Source: JANRIC01 sp033765345 | GTDB lineage: Bacteria; Bacteroidota; Bacteroidia; Cytophagales; Microscillaceae | Direction of reading: 5' to 3' | Length of the DNA stretch: 43,946 nt | NCBI GenBank assembly: GCA_033765345.1 | Contig: JANRIC010000209.1 | Coordinates: 1-43,946 of the forward strand | Shown: positions 15,936 to 24,357 of the stretch, one piece after another | How the letters are laid out: each line of letters opens with the position of its first letter | How positions within the stretch are numbered: position 1 is the stretch's first letter | Notes under the pieces: generated by a model | Databases searched by the model: none | What the model saw: the letters and a program-made list of their open reading frames with translations, nothing else | Told to the model about the DNA's origin: nothing | Program-made: the position numbers and the translations under genes

Positions 15936-17375
15936 ATGTTGAAATTAACCTTTTTAATAATATGTTTTGTACTCCTAATTTACGACTCCCAGGCACAGCC
16001 TCGATACCTTGTGTTTGATGATCAGTTTGTAGATAACCGACACGACTGGTATCCTTTGGGAGACCGTGCCAGAACAAATGCTGCCATTCAAAATGGCACC
16101 TTTTACCTTGAAAGCAAAAGGGCTAATTATAACTATTCTAGGAGGATTGAAGCAGGCTATCTTCGTAAGGAGCAGGACTTTGAAATAGAAATCAGACTTC
16201 GGCAGCTATTCGGTACCGACCTACGAGGCTTCGGACTAGAATGGGGAGGGAATAGCCTAGATAATATATTCTATGAATTTTGGCTAAGAAATGACGCTTA
16301 TTTTTCTATCGATCAGTTTAATGGTACGACTGGGGTCTTCAAAGACTATGTATCCTGGAAACAAACTCCACTCATTCGCATCTCCGAATACAATACGCTC
16401 CGGGTCTTGAAAATCAAGCAAAAACTTAGTTTTTTCATCAATGATCAGGAAGTATTTCAGATGCCCGCAGTGGAATTAAACGGTTACGAAATCGGTTTTA
16501 TCGCCCCCCCCTTGTCTGCCATTGAGGTAGATTATCTCCGTGTATATCTGATTAATCAGGCACCTCAACCCGTTTTCTCATCCGAAAATATTCCCAACAT
16601 CTGGGTCATAATTACAGGCATAGCCGATTATAAAAATAATAATTTACTATCGGATTTGATCTTTACCGTGAAAGATGCCCGGTCTATGGCTGAATTTTAT
16701 CAGCATCCCAATGGTGGTGGTGTACCCAAGGAACATATGCAAATACTCATCAATGAACAGGCAGGTAGGGAAAACATCTTGCTGACCTTATCCAATACCT
16801 TTGCAAAAGCTCAGGAAAACGATTTGGTCGTATTTTATTTCTCCGGTCACGGTATCGCTCCCGAAGAAGCAGGCGAACAGGTACATTTGATTCCTTATGA
16901 TTTTGATGAGGTTAATCTTAGTACGGCTATTCATTACAAAGAAATTGAAAATATATTTGATCGTTGTAGAGCCAATAAAAAACTCTGGATTATGGATGCC
17001 TGCCACTCAGGGAGTGTGGGAGAGCAACTCTCCAAGAAAAAACGCGAGCTCAGAACTTATCTCAATGAAATTATGAACGTAGCTTTCCTTACCTCTGCCA
17101 ATGCTGGAGAAGAGTCTCTTGAAGTAGAAAAACTCGGGCGCGGATTGTTTAGCTATTATCTTACCAAAGGCTTGATTGAAGATGCTCTTGAGGTAGATAC
17201 AGACGGAGATAGATTTGTCAGTATTATGGAGCTGTATCAGTATGTCAAAACCCAGACCAGCAAAGAGGCTCCCAATCACCGCTCGGGGCATCGGCAAACT
17301 CCCCAGATTCTGGGAACAGTGCCGCTCAAATTGCCCCTGAGTGAAGTAAAATCTGTCAAAAAAAATGATGAGTAA
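15936..17375 (+). CDS. Secreted caspase-like (C14) cysteine protease with N-terminal laminin-G/lectin-like domain
   Basis: The protein has 479 residues. A signal peptide (MLKLTFLIICFVLLIYDSQA) directs it to the periplasm or beyond. Residues about 20-205 form a beta-sandwich of concanavalin type (FDDQFVDNRHDWYPLGD, FEIEIRLRQLFG, GFGLEWGGNS, EIGFIAPPLSAIEVDYLRVY). The caspase-like domain spans about 220-465: IWVIITGIADYKN, the catalytic His in YFSGHGI (H305) and the catalytic Cys in MDACHSGS (C356). A calcium-type DTDGDRFVS motif lies near 425. The reading frame overlaps the CHASE2 gene by 11 bp, so the two are translationally coupled. Substrates are unknown. The activity is predicted from the intact dyad. 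Confidence 0.88.
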   Translation: MLKLTFLIICFVLLIYDSQAQPRYLVFDDQFVDNRHDWYPLGDRARTNAAIQNGTFYLESKRANYNYSRRIEAGYLRKEQDFEIEIRLRQLFGTDLRGFGLEWGGNSLDNIFYEFWLRNDAYFSIDQFNGTTGVFKDYVSWKQTPLIRISEYNTLRVLKIKQKLSFFINDQEVFQMPAVELNGYEIGFIAPPLSAIEVDYLRVYLINQAPQPVFSSENIPNIWVIITGIADYKNNNLLSDLIFTVKDARSMAEFYQHPNGGGVPKEHMQILINEQAGRENILLTLSNTFAKAQENDLVVFYFSGHGIAPEEAGEQVHLIPYDFDEVNLSTAIHYKEIENIFDRCRANKKLWIMDACHSGSVGEQLSKKKRELRTYLNEIMNVAFLTSANAGEESLEVEKLGRGLFSYYLTKGLIEDALEVDTDGDRFVSIMELYQYVKTQTSKEAPNHRSGHRQTPQILGTVPLKLPLSEVKSVKKNDE

Positions 17376-18612
17376 ATATTTATATCGTACGCTTTTTAGC
17401 ATTTTGCACGGCTTAATCTTATCATATTTTACCTGGTTTTGGCTTAACCAGCCTTTTACCTTTGGGCAAGAAAATATACTGATCCAAACCTCCGCCATTT
17501 TCTCAAAACTAATTCTGGGGCAAGATACCCATAAGCCTCCTTCGGATAGCCTGGTTTTTATTCATGTAGGAGATGATAAAATGCTCATGGAAGTAGAAGA
17601 CGGCAAAAAAACTATCTTTACAGATCGGACACAACTTGCTAAATTCTTTGAAATACTCAATCGCCATCCTCAGGATTACCGCTATGTAATTTGTGATATC
17701 TTATTTGAAGACCCTACCCCCGATGACCACAGACTCAAAAAAGCCATCGAGCAAACAGATCGGATGATAGCCGCTGGACTATCTGCTTATTGTATGCCTC
17801 GACCTCAAAAAGCACCTTTGTTTGATATTTCTTATGGATTGGTAGAATATGTAGCATCTTCAGAAGGAAACGTTTTTAAGTTTAAACTCTCTGATTCTAA
17901 CCACTGTAAAAGTCTTCCATTAAAGATGTACGAAGATATTTACCAGACTCAATTTTATGAGAACACCTATGGCTACCATTTTATAGAAGATCAGCTTAGC
18001 CTCAATGCACTAGTGATAGATTATAAAATTCGCAACCATGATATTTATCAAAAAAGGATGTATAAATATATCAGTCTATATCGATTATTGAATTTATTAG
18101 AAGCCCATGAACACTTCTTTTGGGAGGAATTTCTTAAAGATCGGATTATTGTCCTGGGAGATTTTGAAAAAGATTATATTCAAAGTTCTTTTGGAGAACT
18201 GTCAGGCAGTCTTATGTTACTCAATGTCTATCTGGCACTAGTAAATCAGGAAAATATCATTCCTCTTTCTTTGATTATCTTTCTGATTCTTTGTTACAGT
18301 CTTATTTCTTATTTTTTATTTTATAAACCTGTATTTCGCTCAAGGCTGTTGCTGGAAAGATTTCGGAAATCCTCCTTTGTCAAGAATTTTGCCTATTTGT
18401 GCATTTTGATTGGAGTAAGTCTTTGTACTTATTTAATATATAAAGTCCCTGTTAATATCCTTATTATTGTTATTTATCTTGAAATTATGGCTTGCTTGAT
18501 CAAGATTCGCAGACAGCGAAAGACCTTTAGGGATATTGCACAGAGCTTTAAGAGATATTTTCTGATAGAAAAAGCTAACCTAGAAAATTATAACAAACAT
18601 ACTAAATCTTAA
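17365..18612 (+). CDS. CHASE2-domain membrane protein without an output domain
   Basis: The protein has 415 residues. An N-terminal membrane helix (about 8-28) is followed by a large extracytoplasmic domain (about 40-280) with CHASE2 features: DSLVFIHVGDDKMLMEV, YRYVICDILFEDPTPDD, DRIIVLGDFEKDYIQSSFG and GSLMLLNVYLALVNQENIIP. Three membrane helices follow, as usual for CHASE2: about 287-307, 335-352 and 356-375. The protein ends in a short basic cytosolic tail (IRRQRKTFRDIAQSFKRYF) with no kinase, cyclase or GGDEF output. CHASE2 normally senses external cues for an attached output domain. Here its partner may be the caspase-like protease encoded directly upstream (11-bp overlap) or the FecR-like protein 4 bp downstream. 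Confidence 0.8.
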   Translation: MMSKYLYRTLFSILHGLILSYFTWFWLNQPFTFGQENILIQTSAIFSKLILGQDTHKPPSDSLVFIHVGDDKMLMEVEDGKKTIFTDRTQLAKFFEILNRHPQDYRYVICDILFEDPTPDDHRLKKAIEQTDRMIAAGLSAYCMPRPQKAPLFDISYGLVEYVASSEGNVFKFKLSDSNHCKSLPLKMYEDIYQTQFYENTYGYHFIEDQLSLNALVIDYKIRNHDIYQKRMYKYISLYRLLNLLEAHEHFFWEEFLKDRIIVLGDFEKDYIQSSFGELSGSLMLLNVYLALVNQENIIPLSLIIFLILCYSLISYFLFYKPVFRSRLLLERFRKSSFVKNFAYLCILIGVSLCTYLIYKVPVNILIIVIYLEIMACLIKIRRQRKTFRDIAQSFKRYFLIEKANLENYNKHTKS

Positions 18613-18616
18613 ATCA

Positions 18617-19447
18617 ATGCTACATAAAATAATTGGATTATTGGTATGGGGATGTGTATATGTGAATCCCCAGATTTATTTTGTAACCAAGGTGCAGGGA
18701 CTTATCATACAGGCTGATACTCAAAAAACACTCAAAACAGGCTCACAGATTTCAGATACAGACAGACTTATCTTCAAATCAGAAGATGCTCGGGTTTATG
18801 CCGTAAATGCTTATGGAGAGTTGTACAAAAGTAAAACCATTAAAACCAATGAGATTCAACAAGTAATCAAAGTTATGCTTCCAAGTAAGGGTCAGGCAGC
18901 TACCAAAAATTTCTCTCTATCCGGCAAAAAACAGCTGCAACAGTTTTGGGCAGCCAATGATACGCTAAACCTAGATCAGGAAGGTTTTATTGCTAAACCC
19001 TTTGCCGTTTTTTTACCCCTGCATTATAAGGTGATAGCCAAAGATTATAAACCTACCTCAAATAAGTATTTTTTTCTGAAATATACCCTCAAAGGACAAG
19101 TACATACGCAAGTGATTGATTATAAAGGCGATACCCTTGTACTTAACAAGCTTTTGTTCCAGGAGAATGGACTTTTTGCGAAAGAAAATGCTTCTGGCGA
19201 AGTACAAATATTTTTTGGGAATATAGATGGAGAGGCTGTTTTTTTGAGTAATTTCAAGCCAGTTTTTGTGGATGATGCACAGATTCAGAAAGAAATCTCT
19301 CTACTCTTGAAATACCGTAATACCTCGAAATCTGCCCAGGAGTGGGTAAACTATGATCTGATTCCTTATTTACAAGAGGTATACGGGCATATCTATGAGC
19401 CTAACCTCAAGCAATGGCTACGGGAAAAACTTAATTTTGTATATTGA
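18617..19447 (+). CDS. Exported protein with FecR-like N-terminal region
   Basis: The protein has 276 residues with a hydrophobic start (MLHKIIGLLVWGCVYVNPQI) that can serve as a signal peptide or anchor. Residues about 25-75 read like a FecR-type periplasmic strand pair (KVQGLIIQADTQKTLKTGSQ, ISDTDRLIFKSEDARVYAVN, AYGELYKSK). The rest is beta-rich with a helical C-terminus (YLQEVYGHIYEPNLKQWLRE). It starts 4 bp after the CHASE2 gene and must share its transcript. No catalytic motif is visible. The FecR resemblance is weak and based on pattern only. Its constant company with the protease and the CHASE2 protein suggests that it is the third component of one machine. Confidence 0.6.
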   Translation: MLHKIIGLLVWGCVYVNPQIYFVTKVQGLIIQADTQKTLKTGSQISDTDRLIFKSEDARVYAVNAYGELYKSKTIKTNEIQQVIKVMLPSKGQAATKNFSLSGKKQLQQFWAANDTLNLDQEGFIAKPFAVFLPLHYKVIAKDYKPTSNKYFFLKYTLKGQVHTQVIDYKGDTLVLNKLLFQENGLFAKENASGEVQIFFGNIDGEAVFLSNFKPVFVDDAQIQKEISLLLKYRNTSKSAQEWVNYDLIPYLQEVYGHIYEPNLKQWLREKLNFVY

Positions 19448-19635
19448 GTTTTAACCAGTAGCTTTCCCAACGACTAAGCCGAATCGTATCTCTATCGCTC
19501 TTGAGATCATAAGCAGCCTGACTTTCTACATAAAGCAGACAAATTTTCTCTGCCCAAATTGCCGTAAAGAAGAAGCGTATCATCAAATAAATAGCCTGGT
19601 TGCTTGGGATGGACAAAACCTTTTGGTGTATCTAA
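19431..19635 (-). pseudogene. Frameshifted C-terminal remnant of an unidentified gene
   Basis: On the minus strand one frame (19632 down to 19507) reads DTPKGFVHPKQPGYLFDDTL, LLYGNLGREN before a stop. A second frame reads WAEKICLLYVESQAAYDLKS, DRDTIRLSRWESYWLKLN and ends at 19431. Joined by one frameshift near 19550 they give a natural-looking C-terminus. The upstream end stops at the border of the repeat element at 19637. I do not recognise the family. The last bases overlap the end of the FecR-like gene. Confidence 0.35.
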
Positions 19636-19636
19636 A

Positions 19637-19757
19637 TATACCCAGATTAAAGTGATTTAGGAAATACAAGACCCCTGCGGGGCAAGTTTTCTTGATTGAT
19701 TAGCTTGATTATTCATGATTTAAGCGCTAAAAGCTCCCATGTAAGGGTCTTGTTTTT
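19637..19757 (+). repeat. Copy 2 of the MITE-like repeat (left part, lacks its right end)
   Basis: This begins TATACCCAGATTAAAGTG and contains CCCCTGCGGGG and CTTGATTGATTAGCTTGATT. It is nearly identical to the reverse complement of 8720-8835. After GTCTTGTTTTTATA it runs straight into copy 3 rather than into its own right-hand end. Confidence 0.75.
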
Positions 19758-19859
19758 ATACCCAGATTGAAGTGATTTGCCTGATTTTCTTGATTGATTA
19801 GCTTGATTATTAATGATTTAAAAGCTAAAATCTCGGAAAACCACTTCGGTTTGAGTATA
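19757..19859 (+). repeat. Copy 3 of the MITE-like repeat (short form, complete ends)
   Basis: This begins TATACCCAGATTGAAGTG and ends CACTTCGGTTTGAGTATA. It has the CTTGATTGATTAGCTTGATT core but lacks both CAAGA-C-GGGG arms found in copies 1 and 2, giving a length of 103 bp instead of 149. It shares its first TATA with the end of copy 2. Confidence 0.75.
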
Positions 19860-20021
19860 CAAAAGTAATGCACCGTAAGTAGCTGCGGATGAATTACACA
19901 AAGCCAAATCGGCATCTCACATAGAAAAAAACAATATTGGCAAAAGCCATTTTTATGTCTGGAATCTTTGTCTTTTCTTTATACTATCAAAATATATTTG
20001 ACCCGACTAACAAACATCTCT

Positions 20022-20183
20022 ATGAAAGTAATGACGCTTTTCCTTGAAATTTCTAAACAAATCTTATACCCTCAAAGCCCTAAACCTAGGCAAGAAAAAC
20101 TGATGTTTCGCCTTTTTTTAGGTGGGCTGACCTGGATTCTTTTCCTAATCTTATACCAGATTTGGGCTCTAGGTACTATCTGA
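20022..20183 (+). CDS. Possible 53-residue single-pass membrane protein
   Basis: The frame reads MKVMTLFLEISKQILYPQSP, KPRQEKLMFRLFLGG and LTWILFLILYQIWALGTI. A positively charged middle is followed by one hydrophobic helix, the pattern of a small inner-membrane protein with its N-terminus inside. The same frame is open 54 bp further upstream, but the first 18 residues look less protein-like. There is no recognised family and no gene partner. It could be chance in AT-rich DNA. Confidence 0.3.
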   Translation: MKVMTLFLEISKQILYPQSPKPRQEKLMFRLFLGGLTWILFLILYQIWALGTI

Positions 20184-20304
20184 TAAACAAACCTTTATAA
20201 AGATTTTTAGGATAAGTGAGTACAAAAAAAGAGGTCAAAGTATAGGTTTTAAAAAAAAACTTGTCTACTTTAACTAAATTGTACAACACGATTTCCAATA
20301 ATTC

Positions 20305-21342
20305 ATGAAAAGTGGGCAAACAACGATCAAGGATATTGCCAAAGCATTAAATATTTCTCCTTCAACTGTATCAAGAGCTTTGAAGGATCACCCGGACATC
20401 AGTGCGGAAACAAAAAAAAGTGTTCTTGAACTTGCTCATAAATTGGACTATCAACCCAACTCCATAGCCCTGAGTCTCCGACAAAGCAAAACCCACACTG
20501 TAGGGCTAATCATTCCCAAAATCGTCAATCATTTTTTTTCCACAGTAATCAGTGGCATTGAACAAGTTGTTCACGACGAAGGGTATAATATCATCATGGC
20601 GCAGTCTCAGGAGTCATATCAAAGAGAAGTAGAAAGTGTACAAACGATGATTTTGAGTCGGGTTGATGGATTGTTTGTTTCTATATCCAGAGAAACTTAT
20701 GATTATGAGCACTTTAGGGAAATAGAAAAAAGAGGTATTCCGCTTATTTTTTTTGATCGGATTTGCCCTGATATTGATACCGATCAGGTAGTGATTGAAG
20801 ACTTTGAAGGAAGTCTGCAGGCCGTAGAGCATTTGATCCAAATTGGGTGCAGGAATATTGTGCATTTGGCTGGGCCGCAATCTCTCCTCATCAGCCAAGA
20901 GAGAAGGCGCGGATACATAGAAGCCCACCGACAATATGGATTGGCTATCCAACCAGAATTGATCATTTTGAGTGACAGTCATCAGTTGGGTTTTGAGACC
21001 GTGACTCGATTGATCAGCCAGGGAAAAAAAATAGACGGTATTTTTGCCGTGAATGACGATACAGCCATCGGAGCAATGATGGCTATTAAACAAACAGGAT
21101 TGCGTATTCCGTTGGATATTGCGGTGATTGGTTTTGAAAACGCCCCTGTTGCAGAGGTAGTTGAGCCTAGTCTGAGTACGATTGAACAGCCGGGTTTTGA
21201 GATGGGGCAAATTGCTGCACAGCTTTTTTTGAAGCAAATGGACGAAGATATTTTACATCAACCTGTACAATCCAAGCTCAAAACACGGTTGATTATTCGT
21301 GAATCAAGCTGCCGTGAGGCGGAGAAATTTATTGGGGATTAG
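20305..21342 (+). CDS. LacI-family transcriptional regulator
   Basis: The protein has 345 residues. The N-terminal helix-turn-helix and hinge are textbook for LacI/GalR: TIKDIAKALNISPSTVSRAL, KDHPDISAETKKSVLELAHK, LDYQPNSIALSLRQSKTH. The periplasmic-binding-protein-like sensor follows (TVGLIIPKIVNHFFSTVISG, IEQVVHDEGYNIIMAQSQES, DGIFAVNDDTAIGAMMAIKQ, VIGFENAPVAEVVEPSLSTI). Such proteins dimerise on palindromic operators and release them on binding a sugar or nucleoside. There is no sugar-use operon next to it; the SusC/SusD operon is about 10 kb away, so the target is unknown. Its 3' end overlaps the convergent TPR gene by 14 bp. Confidence 0.93.
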   Translation: MKSGQTTIKDIAKALNISPSTVSRALKDHPDISAETKKSVLELAHKLDYQPNSIALSLRQSKTHTVGLIIPKIVNHFFSTVISGIEQVVHDEGYNIIMAQSQESYQREVESVQTMILSRVDGLFVSISRETYDYEHFREIEKRGIPLIFFDRICPDIDTDQVVIEDFEGSLQAVEHLIQIGCRNIVHLAGPQSLLISQERRRGYIEAHRQYGLAIQPELIILSDSHQLGFETVTRLISQGKKIDGIFAVNDDTAIGAMMAIKQTGLRIPLDIAVIGFENAPVAEVVEPSLSTIEQPGFEMGQIAAQLFLKQMDEDILHQPVQSKLKTRLIIRESSCREAEKFIGD

Positions 21343-22492
21343 CAGCTTTTTGTTGTTGTTTGTACCATTCTTCCAGTTCTTTTTTGCGTTGGGCTTCCTG
21401 TTCGGCAAGTTTTTGATAATAAGCTCTTCGGATAGAATCTTCGCGGGCAAGTAATCGGGCTTGTAAAATTTCGTTTTTGATTTGCCAGTAGAGTTCCTTA
21501 GCTTGAAAATTGGCAGGGTCTTGTTCTATAGCAACTTCCAGTTCAGCCACGGATTGGGTTTTTTTGCCCAACCTTCGATAACAAACCCCTAGATAATAAT
21601 GCGCCTGCGCTAAATCTGGTCGTAATTTAAGGATATGCTCAAAATATTCTTCTGCTTTTTCGTATTGATACTTTTCAAGGGCGTATTTACCCAGATAATA
21701 GCCGGCCATGTAAATTGAGTCATTGATTTGAAAAGATTTTTGATAATAAAACCGGGCACTGTCTTCAAAGTACAAACGTCTGCGAAAAGATTCTGCCTTG
21801 TGGAAATTTAACAAGGCGTGTTGAGGTCGTATGGCCAAGCCACTATCTGCATATCGAGCCGCCCTTTGATTGAGGTCATAACTCAAATAAAGCTCTGCCA
21901 AGCTATTATAAGCTTCCACACGGTCGGTTTTGAGGTGTATTACTTCTCGAAGATTGGCAATAGCCTGGCTGCTATCTCCCCGAGCTATTTCTATTTGTGC
22001 TTTCCAATAATAAGCGCGTGATAAAGGTTTTACTTTCAGGGCTTTATTGAGTAGCTTGAGGGCTTCGTCATAATTTTTCTCCCGATAACTCAGCTCTCCG
22101 GCAAAAATCCAGCTTTCCAGATCATTTCCCTGATTAAAATTGGTTTTTTGCAAGGCTTTTAAAGCCAGTTTGGTTTGCCCTAAATGATGGTATATCCGAG
22201 CAAGTAATCCAAAATAGTTCAATTGGGTACTATCTAGCTCAAGTGCTTCCTGAATGCTGGAAAGAGCCAGGCTATCTTTGCCCAATTGATGAAAATAAAG
22301 TGATTTTTTGTAATAATTTCCTGCATTTTTAGGGTTGCTGCGAATGGCATCCTCAAGTGCCTTCAATGCTACTTCGGAATGCAAATTATCAGGAGAGGGA
22401 ATGGCATAAATTTTATCATTGATCGGATCGTATCTTTTACAGGCGATCAAAAATATCAACAGTCCTAAAACATACAATCCCTGATTTTTCAT
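21329..22492 (-). CDS. TPR-repeat lipoprotein
   Basis: The protein has 387 residues. The signal peptide ends in a lipobox (LLIFLIAC), so the mature protein is lipid-anchored, with Cys18 as the modified residue. About eight tetratricopeptide repeats span residues 38-350 (e.g. AGNYYKKSLYFHQLGKDSLA, AYNSLAELYLSYDLNQRAAR, AQAHYYLGVCYRRLGKKTQS). It ends in a basic, glutamine-rich coiled coil (AEQEAQRKKELEEWYKQQQK). TPR lipoproteins act as scaffolds in the periplasm. No partner can be named here. The gene is convergent with the LacI gene (14-bp overlap). About 200 bp without a gene separate it from guaA. Confidence 0.85.
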   Translation of the reverse strand: MKNQGLYVLGLLIFLIACKRYDPINDKIYAIPSPDNLHSEVALKALEDAIRSNPKNAGNYYKKSLYFHQLGKDSLALSSIQEALELDSTQLNYFGLLARIYHHLGQTKLALKALQKTNFNQGNDLESWIFAGELSYREKNYDEALKLLNKALKVKPLSRAYYWKAQIEIARGDSSQAIANLREVIHLKTDRVEAYNSLAELYLSYDLNQRAARYADSGLAIRPQHALLNFHKAESFRRRLYFEDSARFYYQKSFQINDSIYMAGYYLGKYALEKYQYEKAEEYFEHILKLRPDLAQAHYYLGVCYRRLGKKTQSVAELEVAIEQDPANFQAKELYWQIKNEILQARLLAREDSIRRAYYQKLAEQEAQRKKELEEWYKQQQKAANPQ

Positions 22493-22694
22493 TTTTTTAT
22501 AGCAGTATTTAAGCGTTTGTTGTTACGTATCTTGATTGATGCACAGGAGTATCTGAATTGAGCTTAGGTACTTAGCCGTACAGTTTGATTATATTTGACA
22601 AATTTACACTTTTAGTAAGAAAGTGTAAACCCTCCGATATTTGATTCGGAATATTTATTTTGTCAGTATGCCCATTTTCCCAAAGCTCAAGCGG

Positions 22695-24227
22695 CTATTC
22701 CCACTCAATGGTAGCTGGAGGTTTGGAGCTAATATCATAGACCACCCGATTTACCCCTTTGACCTTATTGATGATTTCATTAGACATTTTGGCCAGAAAT
22801 TCATAAGGCAAATGCACCCAATCGGCGGTCATCCCGTCTAAACTGGCCACTGCCCTCAGGGCTACTACCTGCTCGTAGGTGCGTTCATCACCCATCACCC
22901 CTACCGACTGAATGGGGAGCAGCACAGCCAGAGCCTGCCAAACCGAATCGTAAAGCCCGTGTGTTTTAAGCCCCTCGATATAAATATGATCTACTTCTTG
23001 AAGAATGCGAATGCGTTCGGGGCTGATCTCACCCAAAATTCGAATGCCTAATCCGGGACCTGGAAAAGGGTGACGATGTAAGATATGATGGGGTAAACCC
23101 AAAGCATCCCCTACCCGCCTTACTTCGTCTTTAAAAATCATCCGAAGGGGTTCTACCACTTTTAGGGTCATTTTCTCTGGAAGCCCACCTACATTGTGGT
23201 GAGATTTGATAGTAACCGAAGGCCCTTTGACCGAAACAGACTCGATTATATCTGGATAGATCGTACCCTGCCCCAGCCAACTTACCTCTTGAATCTTGTG
23301 AGCCTCGTGCTGAAAGACATCAATAAAGGTTTTGCCAATGGCTTTGCGCTTGTCTTCTGGGTCAGTAAGTCCACGGAGAGATTCATAAAATCGGGCTTTG
23401 GCATCCACCCCAATTACCTGGAGACCTAAATCCTGGTAAGAATGCATTACGTGCTCAAATTCATTTTTGCGCAACAGCCCATTGTCTACAAAAATACAAT
23501 ACAGATTTTGACCAATAGCTTTGTGCAAAAGCAAAGCGGCTACCGAAGAATCTACCCCACCAGATAAACCCAACACGACTTTATCTTTGCCCAACTGTTG
23601 CTGGAGATTGCCAACGGTTTCTTCTATAAAAGAATCAGGATTCCAGCCAGCTTCACAACCACAAATATCAAAAAGGAAATTTTTCAGGATTTCTTTGCCT
23701 TCCGAAGTATGGGTCACTTCGGGATGAAATTGGATGCCGTAAACCGGCTGATTATTTAACTGATAAGCTCCTACACGGATAGAATCTGTGCCGCCAATCA
23801 AGGTAGCGTTCTCCGGAATATCGGTGATGGTATCGGCGTGCGACATCCAAACCTGAGTACCATTGCTTATATTTTTGAAAAGGGCGGATTGACGGTCTAT
23901 CTGGCTGAGGTGTGCCCTGCCGTATTCGCGATTGGCAGAAGCTTCTACTTTGCCGCCCATCTTTCGGGCGATCAATTGTGCCCCATAGCATATTCCCAGA
24001 ACAGGAAATTTTTGTATTAAATGAGTCAACTCTATATCTGGGGCGCCCTGGTCATTGACAGAACAAGGGCTTCCTGAAAGAATCACACCTCTGATTCCTT
24101 CAGGGATTTCGTCGGATTTATGAAAAGGATAAATCTCACAATAGACCTGAAGCTCTCTTACCCGGCGGGCAATCAACTGGGTATATTGTGAGCCGAAATC
24201 CAGAATAATGATTTGTGTTGTTTTCAT
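22695..24227 (-). CDS. guaA: GMP synthase (glutamine-hydrolysing)
   Basis: GuaA converts XMP, glutamine and ATP to GMP in purine biosynthesis. At 510 residues it is full length. The class I glutaminase domain comes first (IIILDFGSQYTQLIARRVRE, catalytic Cys in VLGICYGAQL, His/Glu in YGIQFHPEVTHT). The PP-loop ATP pyrophosphatase follows (GLSGGVDSSVAALLLHKAI). The XMP-binding dimerisation tail ends RVVYDISSKPPATIEWE. A Bacteroidota -7-like element (TACTTTTG on the minus strand, 24239-24232) ends only 4 bp before the start codon, suggesting a leaderless or nearly leaderless transcript. Nothing is unusual in the protein. Confidence 0.97.
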   Translation of the reverse strand: MKTTQIIILDFGSQYTQLIARRVRELQVYCEIYPFHKSDEIPEGIRGVILSGSPCSVNDQGAPDIELTHLIQKFPVLGICYGAQLIARKMGGKVEASANREYGRAHLSQIDRQSALFKNISNGTQVWMSHADTITDIPENATLIGGTDSIRVGAYQLNNQPVYGIQFHPEVTHTSEGKEILKNFLFDICGCEAGWNPDSFIEETVGNLQQQLGKDKVVLGLSGGVDSSVAALLLHKAIGQNLYCIFVDNGLLRKNEFEHVMHSYQDLGLQVIGVDAKARFYESLRGLTDPEDKRKAIGKTFIDVFQHEAHKIQEVSWLGQGTIYPDIIESVSVKGPSVTIKSHHNVGGLPEKMTLKVVEPLRMIFKDEVRRVGDALGLPHHILHRHPFPGPGLGIRILGEISPERIRILQEVDHIYIEGLKTHGLYDSVWQALAVLLPIQSVGVMGDERTYEQVVALRAVASLDGMTADWVHLPYEFLAKMSNEIINKVKGVNRVVYDISSKPPATIEWE

Positions 24228-24357
24228 GGTGCAAAAGTATACAATTTGGATGGGAACTTAAGAATCACACTTAGGAATAATCAAGTAGGTATTTCAGCTT
24301 AAAATCACGGAATTTGCCCCTAGGATAGGCATCTTAGGCATTGAATTTGTACCTGAC

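Larger units (their letters stand above)
19448..20304. other. Intergenic region with gene remnant, repeats and one possible small gene
   Basis: The region holds the decayed minus-strand remnant (19431-19635), the double copy of the palindromic repeat (19637-19859) and a possible 53-residue membrane peptide (20022-20183). The ~120 bp before the LacI gene hold no structure that I can identify beyond poly-A tracts. Confidence 0.6.

Noticed and set aside
19727..19915. 62-codon minus-strand frame over the repeat copies
   Set aside because: It consists mostly of the palindromic repeat and has no independent protein signal.
20614..21237. 207-codon minus-strand frame opposite the LacI gene
   Set aside because: The LacI frame has a complete HTH and sensor domain, so the antisense frame is a shadow.
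20305..21342. LacI regulator as the controller of the SusC/SusD operon
   Set aside because: About 10 kb and many unrelated genes separate them, and no matching palindromic operator was found before the PstS-like gene.
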